Notes: generated from the sequence alone by a model not told the origin. A DNA stretch of 64,000 bases from Stenomitos rutilans HA7619-LM2 (GCA_019358945.1 JAHHIE010000003.1:62001-126000), one strand, 5' to 3'. Shown: positions 16,755-26,165, counted from the first letter of the stretch. Translations and numbers: made by a program.

Positions 16755-18851
16755 ATGGGTGCCATCAAAAAAGTTTTCTCGACTGCAAGCAAGAAACGTA
16801 TGCAACCTTCTCATCATTTCATTGTTGTCGGTGTAGGAGTTTTAGTTGCCTTCGGTAATATGCCATCTGGCGTATCGGAGACAATTCCCAGTCCACCCTC
16901 ATCCACTGCTAGACCAGATGAATCACATCCCTCATCACTGCAAGAGGCTGTTACATCGCTAGGAGCAGCTCATCTTAAAGCGCTCAGCACGCCAACGCCC
17001 AAAACGGTGCTGTCTAAGATCGTGCCAACTGAGCCGCTTACGCTCACAACGAGTGAAACCAACCGCAGCAAAGTAAAGAGCTGGCTTAAAGAGATGCAGC
17101 CCCTTGCAGAAGCAACCCCACTCGATCGCAGTGCAATCAAAGCGGCTGATCAAAAACCTACTAATGCGCCTAAGATCAACGTTGGACAAGCGACGCCAAC
17201 CACAACGCCAAGTCTAGCGCCCGATCCTACTAGTCCAGCCGCTCCACCTTTATCAACGCCTGACCCAGGGCCTTCACGCCCTTTAGGGCCAGCCAAACCA
17301 GGTGCAGCCCCAGACTACCTCAACCCTGACCCAAATCCACTAAGCTTTCCAACGAAGCCAGACGAAGTGAGGCTTCGTGGTATTCAGCCAATCACCTTAC
17401 AGCAGGCGATCGAGCTTGCCCAGCGGAATAGCCGGAGTCTTCAAGTTTCACGTCTTCAATTAGAACGCAGCAGAGCGTCTCTACGTGAGGCGCAGGCCGC
17501 TAGCTATCCAACCTTGACGGTTCAAAGTAACCTCAGTCGTTCATTGTCTGCAAGCAGCAACCGCAGCCAAAACAACGCACTGTCTTCGCTACTGGGAAAT
17601 AGCAGTAGTAGCGAAAGCGCGATCAGCAATGCCTTCAGCGCCTCTGCAACGTTGAGTTACGACATCTTTACCTCTGGTCAACGTCCGGCAAATATTCGGG
17701 CAGCCGAGCGACAATTGCGCTCCGATGAACTTCAGGTTGAAATCAATCAGGAGCAGCTACGACTCGATGTTGCTGGCGATTATTACAACTTGCAGCAGGC
17801 CGATGAATCGGTTCGGATTCAGCAAGCCACAGTCCGTAATAATGAAGCAAGTTTGCGCGATACTCTCGCTTTAGAGCGTGCAGGGTTAGGAACTCGCTTT
17901 GATGTCTTGCAGTCTCAGGTGCAACTCGCTAATTCACGCCAAAACTTGACCAATGCTATTGCGCAACGACAGATCAATCGTCGGCAACTGGCTCAGCGCC
18001 TCAGTGCTTCGCCTGCGATCGACTTGGCCGCTGCTGATCCAGTCGCGGTTGCAGGGGAATGGAATCTATCGTTGGAAGAAAGCATTGTGCTGGCGCTCAA
18101 AAACCGAGCAGAACTAGAGCAGCAGCTTGTATTGCGTGAGCAAGCTCAGCAGCAACGACGAGCCGCTTTAGCAGGGCTAGGTCCAACGGTCACGGCGCAA
18201 GCACAGTACCAATTGTCTGATATTTTGGACGATAACAATCCCGTTGGAGATGGCTACGCCTTCCAGTTAGGTGCAACATGGAACGTCTTTGATGGCGGTG
18301 CATCCATTTCGCGCGCGCGGCAAGCAGAAGCCAACATTGCGATCGCAGAACAGAATTTTGCCGATCAGAGTAATCAGGTACGGTTTTCGGTTGAGCAAGG
18401 CTACGCCAATCTGCTGTCCAACTTTGAAAACATTGGCACCACAACGCAAGCGCTTGACCAGGCCAGAGAAGCACTTCGCTTGGCGCAGTTGCGCTTTAGA
18501 GCTGGAGTTGGTACATCAACCGATACCATCAACGCAGAAAATGCTTTAACCACCGCAGAAGGAAATCGAGTCAATGCGATTATTGGCTACAATCGATCGC
18601 TGGCGACCTTACAGCGTGCCGTTACCCATCTCCCCATTCCCACGGGGTCAACCCTTCCGAGTCTGGTAGCTCCCGGAGGCAGTGCGCCCGCAACGCCTTC
18701 AGTGCCCAGTACAACCACGCCCAGTACAACCACGCCCAGTACAACCACGCCAACGCCTTCAGAGACACCGTCTACACCACCCGCTTCTACAACTCCTGCC
18801 CCCGCGACCCCAACGTCTCCCGCACAAACGCCCCCTGCACAAACTCCTTAG
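16755..18851 (+). CDS. TolC-family outer membrane efflux protein
   Basis: A 698-residue TolC-like protein. The N-terminus has a hydrophobic segment (HFIVVGVGVLVAFGN), then about 180 Pro/Ser/Thr-rich residues. The two outer-membrane-factor repeats follow (LQQAIELAQRNSRSLQVSRLQLERSRA..., and LEESIVLALKNRAELEQQL...), with coiled-coil helices between. It would form the trimeric outer-membrane channel for a type I secretion or RND/ABC efflux pump, as HgdD does in Anabaena. The C-terminus is a Pro/Thr tail with three exact 15-base repeats. An M23 peptidase follows 74 bases downstream; no pump genes are adjacent. Confidence 0.9.
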   Translation: MGAIKKVFSTASKKRMQPSHHFIVVGVGVLVAFGNMPSGVSETIPSPPSSTARPDESHPSSLQEAVTSLGAAHLKALSTPTPKTVLSKIVPTEPLTLTTSETNRSKVKSWLKEMQPLAEATPLDRSAIKAADQKPTNAPKINVGQATPTTTPSLAPDPTSPAAPPLSTPDPGPSRPLGPAKPGAAPDYLNPDPNPLSFPTKPDEVRLRGIQPITLQQAIELAQRNSRSLQVSRLQLERSRASLREAQAASYPTLTVQSNLSRSLSASSNRSQNNALSSLLGNSSSSESAISNAFSASATLSYDIFTSGQRPANIRAAERQLRSDELQVEINQEQLRLDVAGDYYNLQQADESVRIQQATVRNNEASLRDTLALERAGLGTRFDVLQSQVQLANSRQNLTNAIAQRQINRRQLAQRLSASPAIDLAAADPVAVAGEWNLSLEESIVLALKNRAELEQQLVLREQAQQQRRAALAGLGPTVTAQAQYQLSDILDDNNPVGDGYAFQLGATWNVFDGGASISRARQAEANIAIAEQNFADQSNQVRFSVEQGYANLLSNFENIGTTTQALDQAREALRLAQLRFRAGVGTSTDTINAENALTTAEGNRVNAIIGYNRSLATLQRAVTHLPIPTGSTLPSLVAPGGSAPATPSVPSTTTPSTTTPSTTTPTPSETPSTPPASTTPAPATPTSPAQTPPAQTP
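18705..18749 (+). repeat. Three exact 15-base tandem repeats in the TolC tail
   Basis: CCCAGTACAACCACG is repeated three times head to tail and encodes PSTTT three times. Such a tract is prone to length change by slippage without breaking the frame. Confidence 0.9.
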
Positions 18852-18925
18852 TGCTTCTACCGTGATGATGCTTAAGCGCCACTCTACCCTACCCGTTCGG
18901 TTCGTCAGATATTAAGGATCGCACC

Positions 18926-20056
18926 ATGATTTTGCCCGTTCCTGTTGCCCGTTCTCTCTTTGACGCGTCCCGACGATCGCTCCTTAGCCGAGGCTTCAGC
19001 GTTGTCAGCGCCGTGACAATTCTCAGTGGTGGCACCGTATGGGCACAAGCTGCTGACCAGGCACTAGATGCAATGCCTGAAAGCACCGTACCACCAGGAC
19101 TAGATACTCCCAACCCCGCTCTGAACGCGTCTCCTAGTGTCGCCCCCCCGATCGCGCCAACGGCACCAGAATCTTTTCCAACCGTACAAGCACCGTTGGA
19201 TACTAATCCCAAGTTTGCTCCCTCAGCTTCTAGCAGTAGTGGGGACGATCGCTACATTGACTCAACTAGCTACAGCATTGGGGCAACTGAGCGCAGTAGT
19301 GACGTTGCAAAGCGTCCTGCCTTGCCTTCTGTATCTACCCCCCTTAGCGTTGGCGGAGTGTCTACAGGCGGCGACTATAGCGTCACGATTGGTCGTGCAA
19401 CGCCATCCGTCAAGGATTTCTACTACCGCACCTTACGCCCACCTGCCCTGCTGGGGAATGGCAACATTCGTCTCATTTTCCCCTTATCCATCCCAGCTCC
19501 TATTACCTCTCTCTTTGGCTGGCGTACCCATCCGATCGAAGGTGGGCAACGCTTTCACTCTGGGACTGATTTAGGCGCACCGATGGGAACCCCTGTACTG
19601 GCAGCGTATGCTGGAAAGGTGGCGCTGGCGGACTTTTTGGGTGGCTACGGGCTAGCGGTCGCGATCGACCACAACCAGGGCACCCAGCAAACCCTTTACG
19701 GGCACCTCTCTGAAATCTTTGTGAAGCCTGGTGAGATGGTGAAGCAAGGAATGGTGATTGGTCGTGTCGGTAGCACCGGGCTGTCAACTGGCCCTCACCT
19801 CCACTTTGAGTTTCGGCAGCTTACCTCAGAAGGCTGGATCGCTATGGACCCTGGCGCTCAGTTAGAATACGCGATGGCTCAATTAATTAAATCCTTCGAT
19901 TTTGCTCAAGCAAAACCTGGCGATGAATTTGGCCTGGATAACAAGTTGGGCGCGGTCAATGTGGGTGCTAAAGGCGACATCACGGTACAAATCGAAGAAT
20001 TAAAGCAACTGAACCGTGCGGATGCCATCAAGCCCAAAACGCAGGGTGATAGCTAG
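18926..20056 (+). CDS. M23 family (LytM-type) peptidase
   Basis: A 376-residue exported protein with an N-terminal hydrophobic segment (FSVVSAVTILSGGTVWAQA) and a Pro/Ser-rich linker to about residue 180. The C-terminal zinc peptidase domain has His211 and Asp215 (HSGTDLG), His260 (LYGHLS) and His293 (HLHFEF). M23 enzymes cut peptide cross-bridges of peptidoglycan; some are regulators rather than enzymes, but here all metal ligands are present. The TAG stop lies inside the CTAG that flanks a MITE, so insertion occurred exactly at the end of the gene. It follows tolC on the same strand and may share its transcript. Confidence 0.9.
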   Translation: MILPVPVARSLFDASRRSLLSRGFSVVSAVTILSGGTVWAQAADQALDAMPESTVPPGLDTPNPALNASPSVAPPIAPTAPESFPTVQAPLDTNPKFAPSASSSSGDDRYIDSTSYSIGATERSSDVAKRPALPSVSTPLSVGGVSTGGDYSVTIGRATPSVKDFYYRTLRPPALLGNGNIRLIFPLSIPAPITSLFGWRTHPIEGGQRFHSGTDLGAPMGTPVLAAYAGKVALADFLGGYGLAVAIDHNQGTQQTLYGHLSEIFVKPGEMVKQGMVIGRVGSTGLSTGPHLHFEFRQLTSEGWIAMDPGAQLEYAMAQLIKSFDFAQAKPGDEFGLDNKLGAVNVGAKGDITVQIEELKQLNRADAIKPKTQGDS

Positions 20057-20177
20057 GGGCTGTCATCAATAGCTCATACACATGATTTGCAGTTCAGCCC
20101 CTAGCCTTGTTTGTTAGGACGGGCGGGATAAGGCTGATACGCGAGGTTTATGAGCTTTAATTGATGACGCGCCCTAG
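20053..20177. mobile_element. MITE family A, copy 2
   Basis: A 125-base element bounded on both sides by CTAG, a probable 4-base target duplication. The ends after CTAG read GGGCTGTCATCAAT and, on the other strand, GGCGCGTCATCAAT; the inverted similarity continues through AGCTCATA. It aligns with copy 1 at 1091-1220. The left CTAG supplies the stop codon of the M23 peptidase gene. Confidence 0.85.
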
Positions 20178-20211
20178 AACGCAACCGTAGATAAGCTGTT
20201 TTTGGGTGAGC

Positions 20212-20676
20212 ATGACGACTGTGACAGAACGTAGCGTGGCTGAGCGTGATTACCAGGAACGGGTTGAAACGGCGATCGCAACCCTCCAGCACGATCTGCC
20301 CACACTCTTTGAACGCGATCTTTCTTACGACATTTACAGTCGAGAGATTGCTTTTCGAGATCCCGTCAATCACTTTAAAGGCAAGTTTAACTACCGCATT
20401 ATCTTCTGGACATTGCGGTTTCATGGGCAGCTCTTTTTCACAGAACTGCACTTCGATCTACACAGCGTTCAGCAAGCAAACCTGGAGACGATTCGTGCCG
20501 ATTGGACAGTGCGTGGCACGTTACGAGTGCCCTGGAACGCAAAGCTCCTCTTTCACGGCTACTCCATCTACACCCTCAATCAGGATGGGCTAATCATCAC
20601 CCACGTCGATACCTGGGATCGGTCTCCTAGAGAAATTTTAAAGCAGTTTGTTCAACGAGGTGATCGCTACGTTTAG
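20212..20676 (+). CDS. DUF2358 domain protein
   Basis: A 154-residue protein starting at the ATG at 20212 (a GTG lies two codons upstream). The sequence LFERDLSYDIYSREIAFRDPV...GKFNYR and the C-terminal ITHVDTWDRSP segment match DUF2358, found in cyanobacteria and plastids with an SnoaL/NTF2-like fold. No function is established. It is soluble, without signal peptide. It begins only 35 bases after the MITE, so its promoter may lie in or before the element. Confidence 0.85.
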   Translation: MTTVTERSVAERDYQERVETAIATLQHDLPTLFERDLSYDIYSREIAFRDPVNHFKGKFNYRIIFWTLRFHGQLFFTELHFDLHSVQQANLETIRADWTVRGTLRVPWNAKLLFHGYSIYTLNQDGLIITHVDTWDRSPREILKQFVQRGDRYV

Positions 20677-20721
20677 AGGTTGAGCTGTTAGTTTAAGGCA
20701 GCTTTGTACAACCAACCTCTA

Positions 20722-20776
20722 ATACCAGTTTTGAGTTTTGAGTGACCGCACCAGCTCAATGAAAGGGAAGTGGTAT
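20722..20776. mobile_element. Short ATACC/GGTAT-ended element
   Basis: A 55-base segment bounded by ATACCAGTT and AAGTGGTAT, an imperfect inverted repeat like the ends of the family B element at 8336. The interior includes TTTTGAGTTTTGAG. It may be a short deletion derivative. Confidence 0.4.
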
Positions 20777-20832
20777 AAATCCATTGACATGTTTCAAAGC
20801 TGACCGCTGATAGCCGATTACGACGCTATTTT

Positions 20833-22002
20833 TCAACTAATCGGCAGTTTTAACCACGTCGAAAGCTCATAAGCTAGCCAGTCTAGCTCTGGCACAGTCA
20901 GGGGTGGATTTCCTCGCAGTTCGTACTTTTGCGTGCCTGCCCAGACAGCAAGGTGCGGATCACCATCACCATGTTCACTGCCAGCTTTACGATACTCTAG
21001 CCGATTTATTTGGTTACGGGGTGCCGTTTGAGGGCGGCCAGACTGAAAACCCAAGCGTTTGCTGGTAAAGGAAATCTGCTGCGGATCGATATGGAGATGG
21101 GTTTGACCCAGAAGAGACGGCAGCAAAATTTCCAGGCTAGTTGGCTCTTTCATCAAAGCAATCTTGGTGTCGGCAGGTTTCGCTACTGGTGCGATCGCCT
21201 CTGTTTTTAGAATGCCCTGGTCTAAAGCGGTCAGTGCATCCTGGGCTGATTTTGCCCGACGCTCCAGGTTCGGATCGGTTAACCACTCCAGCCATTCCAC
21301 GTAGGCGAGGCTGAGATTGGCGATCGCGGCAAAATCGATTTTCATGCCTCTGTGCGGCAGGCTAGAAGGGTGAGTACCTGCAAGCATGGCTGTGAGGGTT
21401 GCGCCCAGACTATAGAGGTCAGAAGCCGGAGTAGCCCGTCCGCTAAATTGTTCTGGTGGCATATAGCCATAGGTGCCAACTACCGTGAAAGCGGCGGTAT
21501 CGCCACTATTGGTCAGTGCCTTGACTGATCCAAAATCGACCAGATAGGCCTGTCGGTTTGCCAGCAAGATGTTGCTGGGTTTGATATCTCGATGCACGAT
21601 CGGCGGATGCTGCCCATGCAAGTAGACCAAAATATGCAGCAAGGCTTTGGCAAGCTGTTTAGTTTCTGCCTCCGAAAACAGCCGCTGTTCCTGTAAGCAT
21701 TGCTCCAGAGACTTGCCTTCTACGTAGGTTTGAATAAGGGCCAGGGCTTTGTCGTTGGGCAGTTGGTGTTCAAAAAAGCCTAGATAGCGTGGAATCGCTG
21801 GATGGGAGAGGGACTTGAGGATTTCGACCTCACGCTCAAACAGCTTCAGGTCATCCCATTCCACCGTTTCATCGAGAAAAAGCATCTTGATGACCACGCG
21901 GTCTTGAGTCACCAGGTCACGAGCTAGCAGTGTCCAGCGCCCAGTTTGCTTACCAATCTGACGCTCTACTTCGTAGCGATCGCCCAATATTTGCCCAGCC
22001 AT
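20833..22002 (-). CDS. Serine/threonine protein kinase
   Basis: A 389-residue Hanks-type kinase. The start is placed at MAGQILGDRYEVERQIG because that is the usual beginning of cyanobacterial kinases; a frame extension of 19 codons upstream looks non-coding. Visible are the ATP-anchoring Lys (VVIKML), the catalytic loop HRDIKPSN, DFGSVK and the PPEQFSGRATPASDLYSLG segment. The glycine loop is weak (IGKQTGRWTLLA). The C-terminal 130 residues are an uncharacterised domain without a membrane segment, so the kinase is probably cytoplasmic. Substrates are unknown. Confidence 0.9.
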   Translation of the reverse strand: MAGQILGDRYEVERQIGKQTGRWTLLARDLVTQDRVVIKMLFLDETVEWDDLKLFEREVEILKSLSHPAIPRYLGFFEHQLPNDKALALIQTYVEGKSLEQCLQEQRLFSEAETKQLAKALLHILVYLHGQHPPIVHRDIKPSNILLANRQAYLVDFGSVKALTNSGDTAAFTVVGTYGYMPPEQFSGRATPASDLYSLGATLTAMLAGTHPSSLPHRGMKIDFAAIANLSLAYVEWLEWLTDPNLERRAKSAQDALTALDQGILKTEAIAPVAKPADTKIALMKEPTSLEILLPSLLGQTHLHIDPQQISFTSKRLGFQSGRPQTAPRNQINRLEYRKAGSEHGDGDPHLAVWAGTQKYELRGNPPLTVPELDWLAYELSTWLKLPIS

Positions 22003-22106
22003 CGTTTGCCACCAATGCCTACAGGTTCGGTTATAACTCTGGACAATGCGGAACATCAATAGGGTATCAGTCTTGCATCAAAGTAATCTGTTCAACCAGT
22101 AGCCCG

Positions 22107-22955
22107 TTAAACCAACTGGCGACGGAGAAACGGCAATAACGCATCACTGACTTTCTCGTGCCAGTCTTCTTGAGGGTAGTGTCCCACTTCCTCCAGTTCA
22201 ACCCATTCAGCATTGGGAAGTGACTCTGCCACTTGTTTAGCAACCTCTAGGGACAACCACGGATCACGGCTTCCCCAGGCAATGAGTGTGGGATGTTGCC
22301 ATTGCTGGAACCCAGTTTCCAGTTCTGCCGTGACCTGACTTAGCTGAAGGTTTTGAATGGTTGCCAGCAGCGCACGTCCTGCATCAGAGCTTCTGAGAAA
22401 GGGACGACGGTAAACATCCAGATCATCATCCTCAACACGGTAGCCGCCACCCCCCTCAAGCGTCCGATCTACCAGCAAGGGATCTTGAGTCATCATATCG
22501 CCAATCAACGGTAGCCCCAATTGCCGCATTTTCCAGGGTAGTCTGGCAGCAGTCGTCAGTGGCGTATTTAGAATGGCTAGACGATCGATCTGGTCTGGGT
22601 GGCGAAGTGCATACTGCAAGCCAACAGACCCCAAAAAACCCTGGACGACGAGGGAAAAGCGCTCCAGTGCCATTGCTTTGAGAAACGCTTCTAGCGCTTG
22701 TAGGTAGGCTGCTGGCGTGTAAGCAAAGTCACGTCGATCAGGCTGCGCCGAAAAACCAGAACCAATCCAGTCAGGGGCGATCGCACGAAAGCCTTGCTTC
22801 GCCAGGACGGGCAAAAGTTCCCGCCAACCATAGCTTTGGGACGGAAGGCCATGCAGCAGTAGCACGGGCGATCGCGTCGTCTTGCCCAGCGGCACTGCCT
22901 CACGGTAGAACCACGTTAAGTCGCCAACCTCAATCCAGTTGTCACCTGTAGCCAC
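22107..22955 (-). CDS. Alpha/beta-hydrolase-fold protein lacking the usual nucleophile
   Basis: A 282-residue protein similar to haloalkane dehalogenase/epoxide-hydrolase-type proteins: LLLHGLPSQSYGWRELLPVL (oxyanion region), APDWIGSGFS, and a C-terminal HYPQEDW with the catalytic-type His. The nucleophile elbow, normally VVQDWGG or GHSMGG, reads VVQGFLGSVG, so Gly stands where Asp or Ser is expected. I recall the same elbow in other cyanobacterial homologs, which suggests a conserved non-hydrolytic role. There is no signal peptide. It lies upstream of the kinase on the same strand, 104 bases away. Confidence 0.85.
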   Translation of the reverse strand: MATGDNWIEVGDLTWFYREAVPLGKTTRSPVLLLHGLPSQSYGWRELLPVLAKQGFRAIAPDWIGSGFSAQPDRRDFAYTPAAYLQALEAFLKAMALERFSLVVQGFLGSVGLQYALRHPDQIDRLAILNTPLTTAARLPWKMRQLGLPLIGDMMTQDPLLVDRTLEGGGGYRVEDDDLDVYRRPFLRSSDAGRALLATIQNLQLSQVTAELETGFQQWQHPTLIAWGSRDPWLSLEVAKQVAESLPNAEWVELEEVGHYPQEDWHEKVSDALLPFLRRQLV

Positions 22956-23223
22956 AATGTTTTCTACATCACGTTCGGTTGCCTGAGCTTACCGTTTGAT
23001 GGGATCACAGAGCAAGCAGAAGATGATTGCATGATGATGGTGACAAGCGCTTTGGAACAAGATGTAGAGCTAGTTTGGTTGGTTTTGGAGCGTGCTCATG
23101 TGAAAAGCGATCGCACTCCAAAAAGTAAATTTTGATTAAGAGCAATTTTTGTAACTTTAGATACAGAAATTTCTGTTATATTGGATGTCAAGAACAATAA
23201 ATAATGCATGCAGGAGAAATACC

Positions 23224-23376
23224 ATGTCTACTCAAGATCAAGCACGGGCGATCGTCAATCGCCACCAGCACACCATCAAAAATCGTGAACAGTCCGTCCT
23301 CAGCCGCATAGCCGCTGAAGTTGGCGTATCGGACGATGCTGTTCGCAATCAATCTCGCACGGTTGGCATGAGCTAA
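23224..23376 (+). CDS. Small conserved protein (50 residues), function unknown
   Basis: A 50-residue basic protein starting MSTQDQARAIVNRHQHTIKN. A good ribosome site (AGGAG, eight bases before the ATG) and a strong terminator right after support a real gene. The central segment RIAAEVGVSDDAVRNQSR has helix-turn-helix-like spacing, but it is too short for a confident call. The AT-rich upstream region (23130-23210) would hold the promoter. It is monocistronic. I recall similar short cyanobacterial proteins without assigned function. Confidence 0.7.
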   Translation: MSTQDQARAIVNRHQHTIKNREQSVLSRIAAEVGVSDDAVRNQSRTVGMS

Positions 23377-23424
23377 AGCAGCAATATCAGTCTTTTCAGC
23401 TTTTGCAACCTTATTAGTTCTAAG

Positions 23425-23459
23425 AATGGGCATCACCGCTTTAGATGATGCCCATTTTT
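23425..23459 (+). terminator. Rho-independent terminator
   Basis: Arms AATGGGCATCA and TGATGCCCATT enclose a ten-base loop and are followed by TTT. It ends the transcript of the small protein gene. Confidence 0.85.
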
Positions 23460-23644
23460 GTAGCCGTTCTTCAGTACGAAGCCCTTCAGTTCTGCCCTCT
23501 GCCTTTCTTTGAGCCATTAGTGGTCAACGGTCAGCCAACCGCAAAACGGAAGCAAGCTACAGCTTTTGACGCTCCACTGCCCCGATTGCTTCTAAAAACT
23601 AACAACTAAAAACCAACCACTTCTTTTACCTTCTGCCTTTTGCC

Positions 23645-24808
23645 TTAAACTTTAGCCACCTGCCGTAGCGATCGAATCGTTGCGATCGCACACTCTGCCA
23701 CCTGGTCAATCTCCTGTTTAGTATTAAAGCGCCCCAAACCAAAGCGAATGGAGGCATAAGCCAGTTCGTTCGTATGCCCCAACGCTTTCAGCACGTGAGA
23801 AGGTGCCGTGTGCGTTGATGAGCAGGCAGATCCAGAAGAAACCGCTACCACAGGCTGAAGACCCAGCAAGAGTGCCTGTCCATTGATACCCGCAACGCTA
23901 ATATTCAAGTTCCCAGCTAGTCGTTGGGTGGCATGACCGTTGAGATAAATATCGCTTACCTGACTAAGTTGCTGCCAGAGTTGATCGCGCAGATGAGTGA
24001 GCCGCTCGGTTTCTTGTGGCATTTCGGCGATCGCCAACTCTACCGCTTTCGCCATACCAACAATTTGCGGGACATACAACGTACCCGATCGCAGCCCACG
24101 TTCATGCCCACCACCATGTAGCTGTGGTGCCAGTTGCGCCCTCGGATTTCGCCGCCGCACGTATAGTGCGCCAACCCCTTTAGGCCCATACACTTTGTGA
24201 GCCGTAAGCGACATCAGATCAATCTGCATCGCGGCTACATCCAGGGGAATTTTGCCGATCGCCTGCGCTGCATCCGTGTGAAAGAGAATCTGACGCTCAT
24301 GGCACAAGGCACCGATCGCCGCCAGCGGTTGCAACACACCAATTTCGTTGTTGGCAGCCATGACCGAAACCAAGAGCGTGTCTGGTCGCAGTGCTTGTGT
24401 CAGCGTATCCAATGCCAGCAGTCCATCCGGCTTTACGGGCAAGATGGTCACATCAAAGCCAAGCGTTTGCAAATAGCGGCAAGGGTCAAGCACGGCGCTA
24501 TGTTCAGTGATAACGGCGACGATGTGCCGACCTTTGTGAAGATTTGCCTCTGCAACACCTTTGATCGCCAGATTATTTGCCTCTGTGGCACCACTGGTAA
24601 AGATCATTTCTTCAGGCGCTGCACCGATCGCCTCGGCTAACGTTTCCCTCGCCTGCTGCACGGCGGCGGCTGCTTCCCAACCATACAGGTGACTAGCACT
24701 CGCCGCATTACCAAAGTGCTCCGTAAAGTAAGGGAGCATTGCCGTTAGCACCCGCTCATCAACAGGAGTCGTCGCCTGACAATCCAGATAAATAGGACGT
24801 TGTACCAT
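23645..24808 (-). CDS. Cysteine desulfurase, NifS/IscS family
   Basis: A 387-residue PLP enzyme that takes sulfur from cysteine for Fe-S cluster assembly and thio-modification. It shows His104 (TEHSAVL), the PLP-binding Lys205 (TAHKVYGPKG) and the active-site Cys329 (SSGSACSS). The short loop around this Cys and the SGTLYVPQIVG segment fit the group I (NifS/IscS) class rather than SufS. No IscU/NifU or regulator gene is adjacent. The start ATG at 24806-24808 gives the normal family N-terminus IYLDCQATTPVD. Confidence 0.92.
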   Translation of the reverse strand: MVQRPIYLDCQATTPVDERVLTAMLPYFTEHFGNAASASHLYGWEAAAAVQQARETLAEAIGAAPEEMIFTSGATEANNLAIKGVAEANLHKGRHIVAVITEHSAVLDPCRYLQTLGFDVTILPVKPDGLLALDTLTQALRPDTLLVSVMAANNEIGVLQPLAAIGALCHERQILFHTDAAQAIGKIPLDVAAMQIDLMSLTAHKVYGPKGVGALYVRRRNPRAQLAPQLHGGGHERGLRSGTLYVPQIVGMAKAVELAIAEMPQETERLTHLRDQLWQQLSQVSDIYLNGHATQRLAGNLNISVAGINGQALLLGLQPVVAVSSGSACSSTHTAPSHVLKALGHTNELAYASIRFGLGRFNTKQEIDQVAECAIATIRSLRQVAKV

Positions 24809-25130
24809 AGAAAGCGTTTCGCAAAGACACCGATTCTTCCTAGTTTAGCGGTCAGGCATTGTTGGTCACCTGCTGCTGCATCTGAGAATCGCATAAGTGG
24901 ACGGCTCTCGATCAACCACCGACACCCAGAGGCAATACAGATCACCGTCTGCGTCCTCTACGCCTCTGCGGTGATTTACGCTCTGATTTCTTTCATGCTT
25001 ATGCTTGCCTGCCGCTGATCGCGCGCGCTCCTCAACAGCAGCCTCCGTTTATACACAAAGTGATTGACGGCGATCCCCCCGCTTCTTAAGATTAGAATAA
25101 GATTAAAGAGTGTAAAGAAAGATTACGCCC
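24809..25130. other. Spacer between divergent genes, 322 bases
   Basis: The two genes diverge here. Around 25070-25125 an AT-rich stretch (AAGATTAGAATAAGATTAAAG) probably holds the promoter of the rightward gene. No RNA gene is recognised. Confidence 0.45.
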
Positions 25131-26024
25131 GTGTATCGCTATCGTTTTATGGCTAAGCCAAGATTTCCTATGCTCACTCCTCATGCTTTTGTTACAGGGC
25201 GATCACAACAGCTTCCATTTAAAGCGTTTGTGCGTTACGCAGTCGGATTTCTCTTCGTTCTAACCCTTTGGCTAAGTCCGCCAAATGGCCTGGGGCGATC
25301 GGTCGCCTATGCCTATAACAACCCAGACCTCCTGCCAGACGTGCAAACGCCCATCATCGATTTGGCGAAAGCGCTCACAGAGAAGCAGGAAGTTACCCTC
25401 GCAAAAGATTTAGAAGACTTTGAGCAAGAAACTGGTTGGAAGCTACGCGTGTTAACTCAGTTTGAGCGCACACCAGGTATTGCTGTAAAAGACTATTGGA
25501 GCCTGGATGACCACAGCGTTCTGCTAGTCGCCGATCCACGCGGTGGCAACCTGCTCAACTTCAGCGTCGGCGATGATTTCTACCCGCTGATGCCCCGCAC
25601 CTTTTGGATTGAGCTACAAACCCGTTTTGGCAATCAGTTTTTTGTGCGGGAACACGGCGAAGACCAGTCAATTTTAGAAGCGCTGTCCTCGATTAAAACA
25701 TGCTTGCGTCAAGGTGGCTGTCAGGTTGTGCCTGGTTTGCCGCCAGAGCAATGGGTTCTGACGTTGATTACGTCTGTGGTTGGTGGTGTGGTCTGCGGTT
25801 TTGCGGCCAAACCTCGGAGAGAAGGTCAAGTTGTAGCGTGGCAATGGGCGCTGATCTTTTCGCCACTATGGGGTATTCTCTTCATCGCCTTTGGCATTGG
25901 GCCTGTGATCACCCGCACGACTGACTGGTTGCCGCTTTTCCGCAACTTTGCGGGCTTTGCGGGGGGTGCCGTCGCAGCTTATCTGGTGCCTCTGCTTACC
26001 CGAACCCCGTCCTCTGAAGCGTAA
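25131..26024 (+). CDS. TPM domain protein (Psb32/TLP18.3-like)
   Basis: A 297-residue protein with an N-terminal hydrophobic segment (RYAVGFLFVLTLWLSP) serving as signal or anchor. A TPM domain follows (about 70-195: VIDLAKALTEKQEV-like opening, EQETGWKLRVLTQFERTPG, then VLLVADPRGGNLLNFSVGDDF), and two or three hydrophobic segments end the protein. Plant and cyanobacterial relatives (TLP18.3, Psb32) help photosystem II repair. The GTG at 25131 is used; ATG codons at 25149 and 25170 are alternatives that keep the signal segment. Confidence 0.8.
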   Translation: MYRYRFMAKPRFPMLTPHAFVTGRSQQLPFKAFVRYAVGFLFVLTLWLSPPNGLGRSVAYAYNNPDLLPDVQTPIIDLAKALTEKQEVTLAKDLEDFEQETGWKLRVLTQFERTPGIAVKDYWSLDDHSVLLVADPRGGNLLNFSVGDDFYPLMPRTFWIELQTRFGNQFFVREHGEDQSILEALSSIKTCLRQGGCQVVPGLPPEQWVLTLITSVVGGVVCGFAAKPRREGQVVAWQWALIFSPLWGILFIAFGIGPVITRTTDWLPLFRNFAGFAGGAVAAYLVPLLTRTPSSEA

Positions 26025-26165
26025 TCTAAATGTAGCGTCTAGTCGATGCCTCTTAAACATGGCTTTGAGGCAGCAACCGCCACGATCGCAAGCAAATAAT
26101 CGCCATTTCTGGCTAGCGCGTGTAGGCTGTTTACCACGGGCAACTATTTTTCGGAAAGGGTCGCA

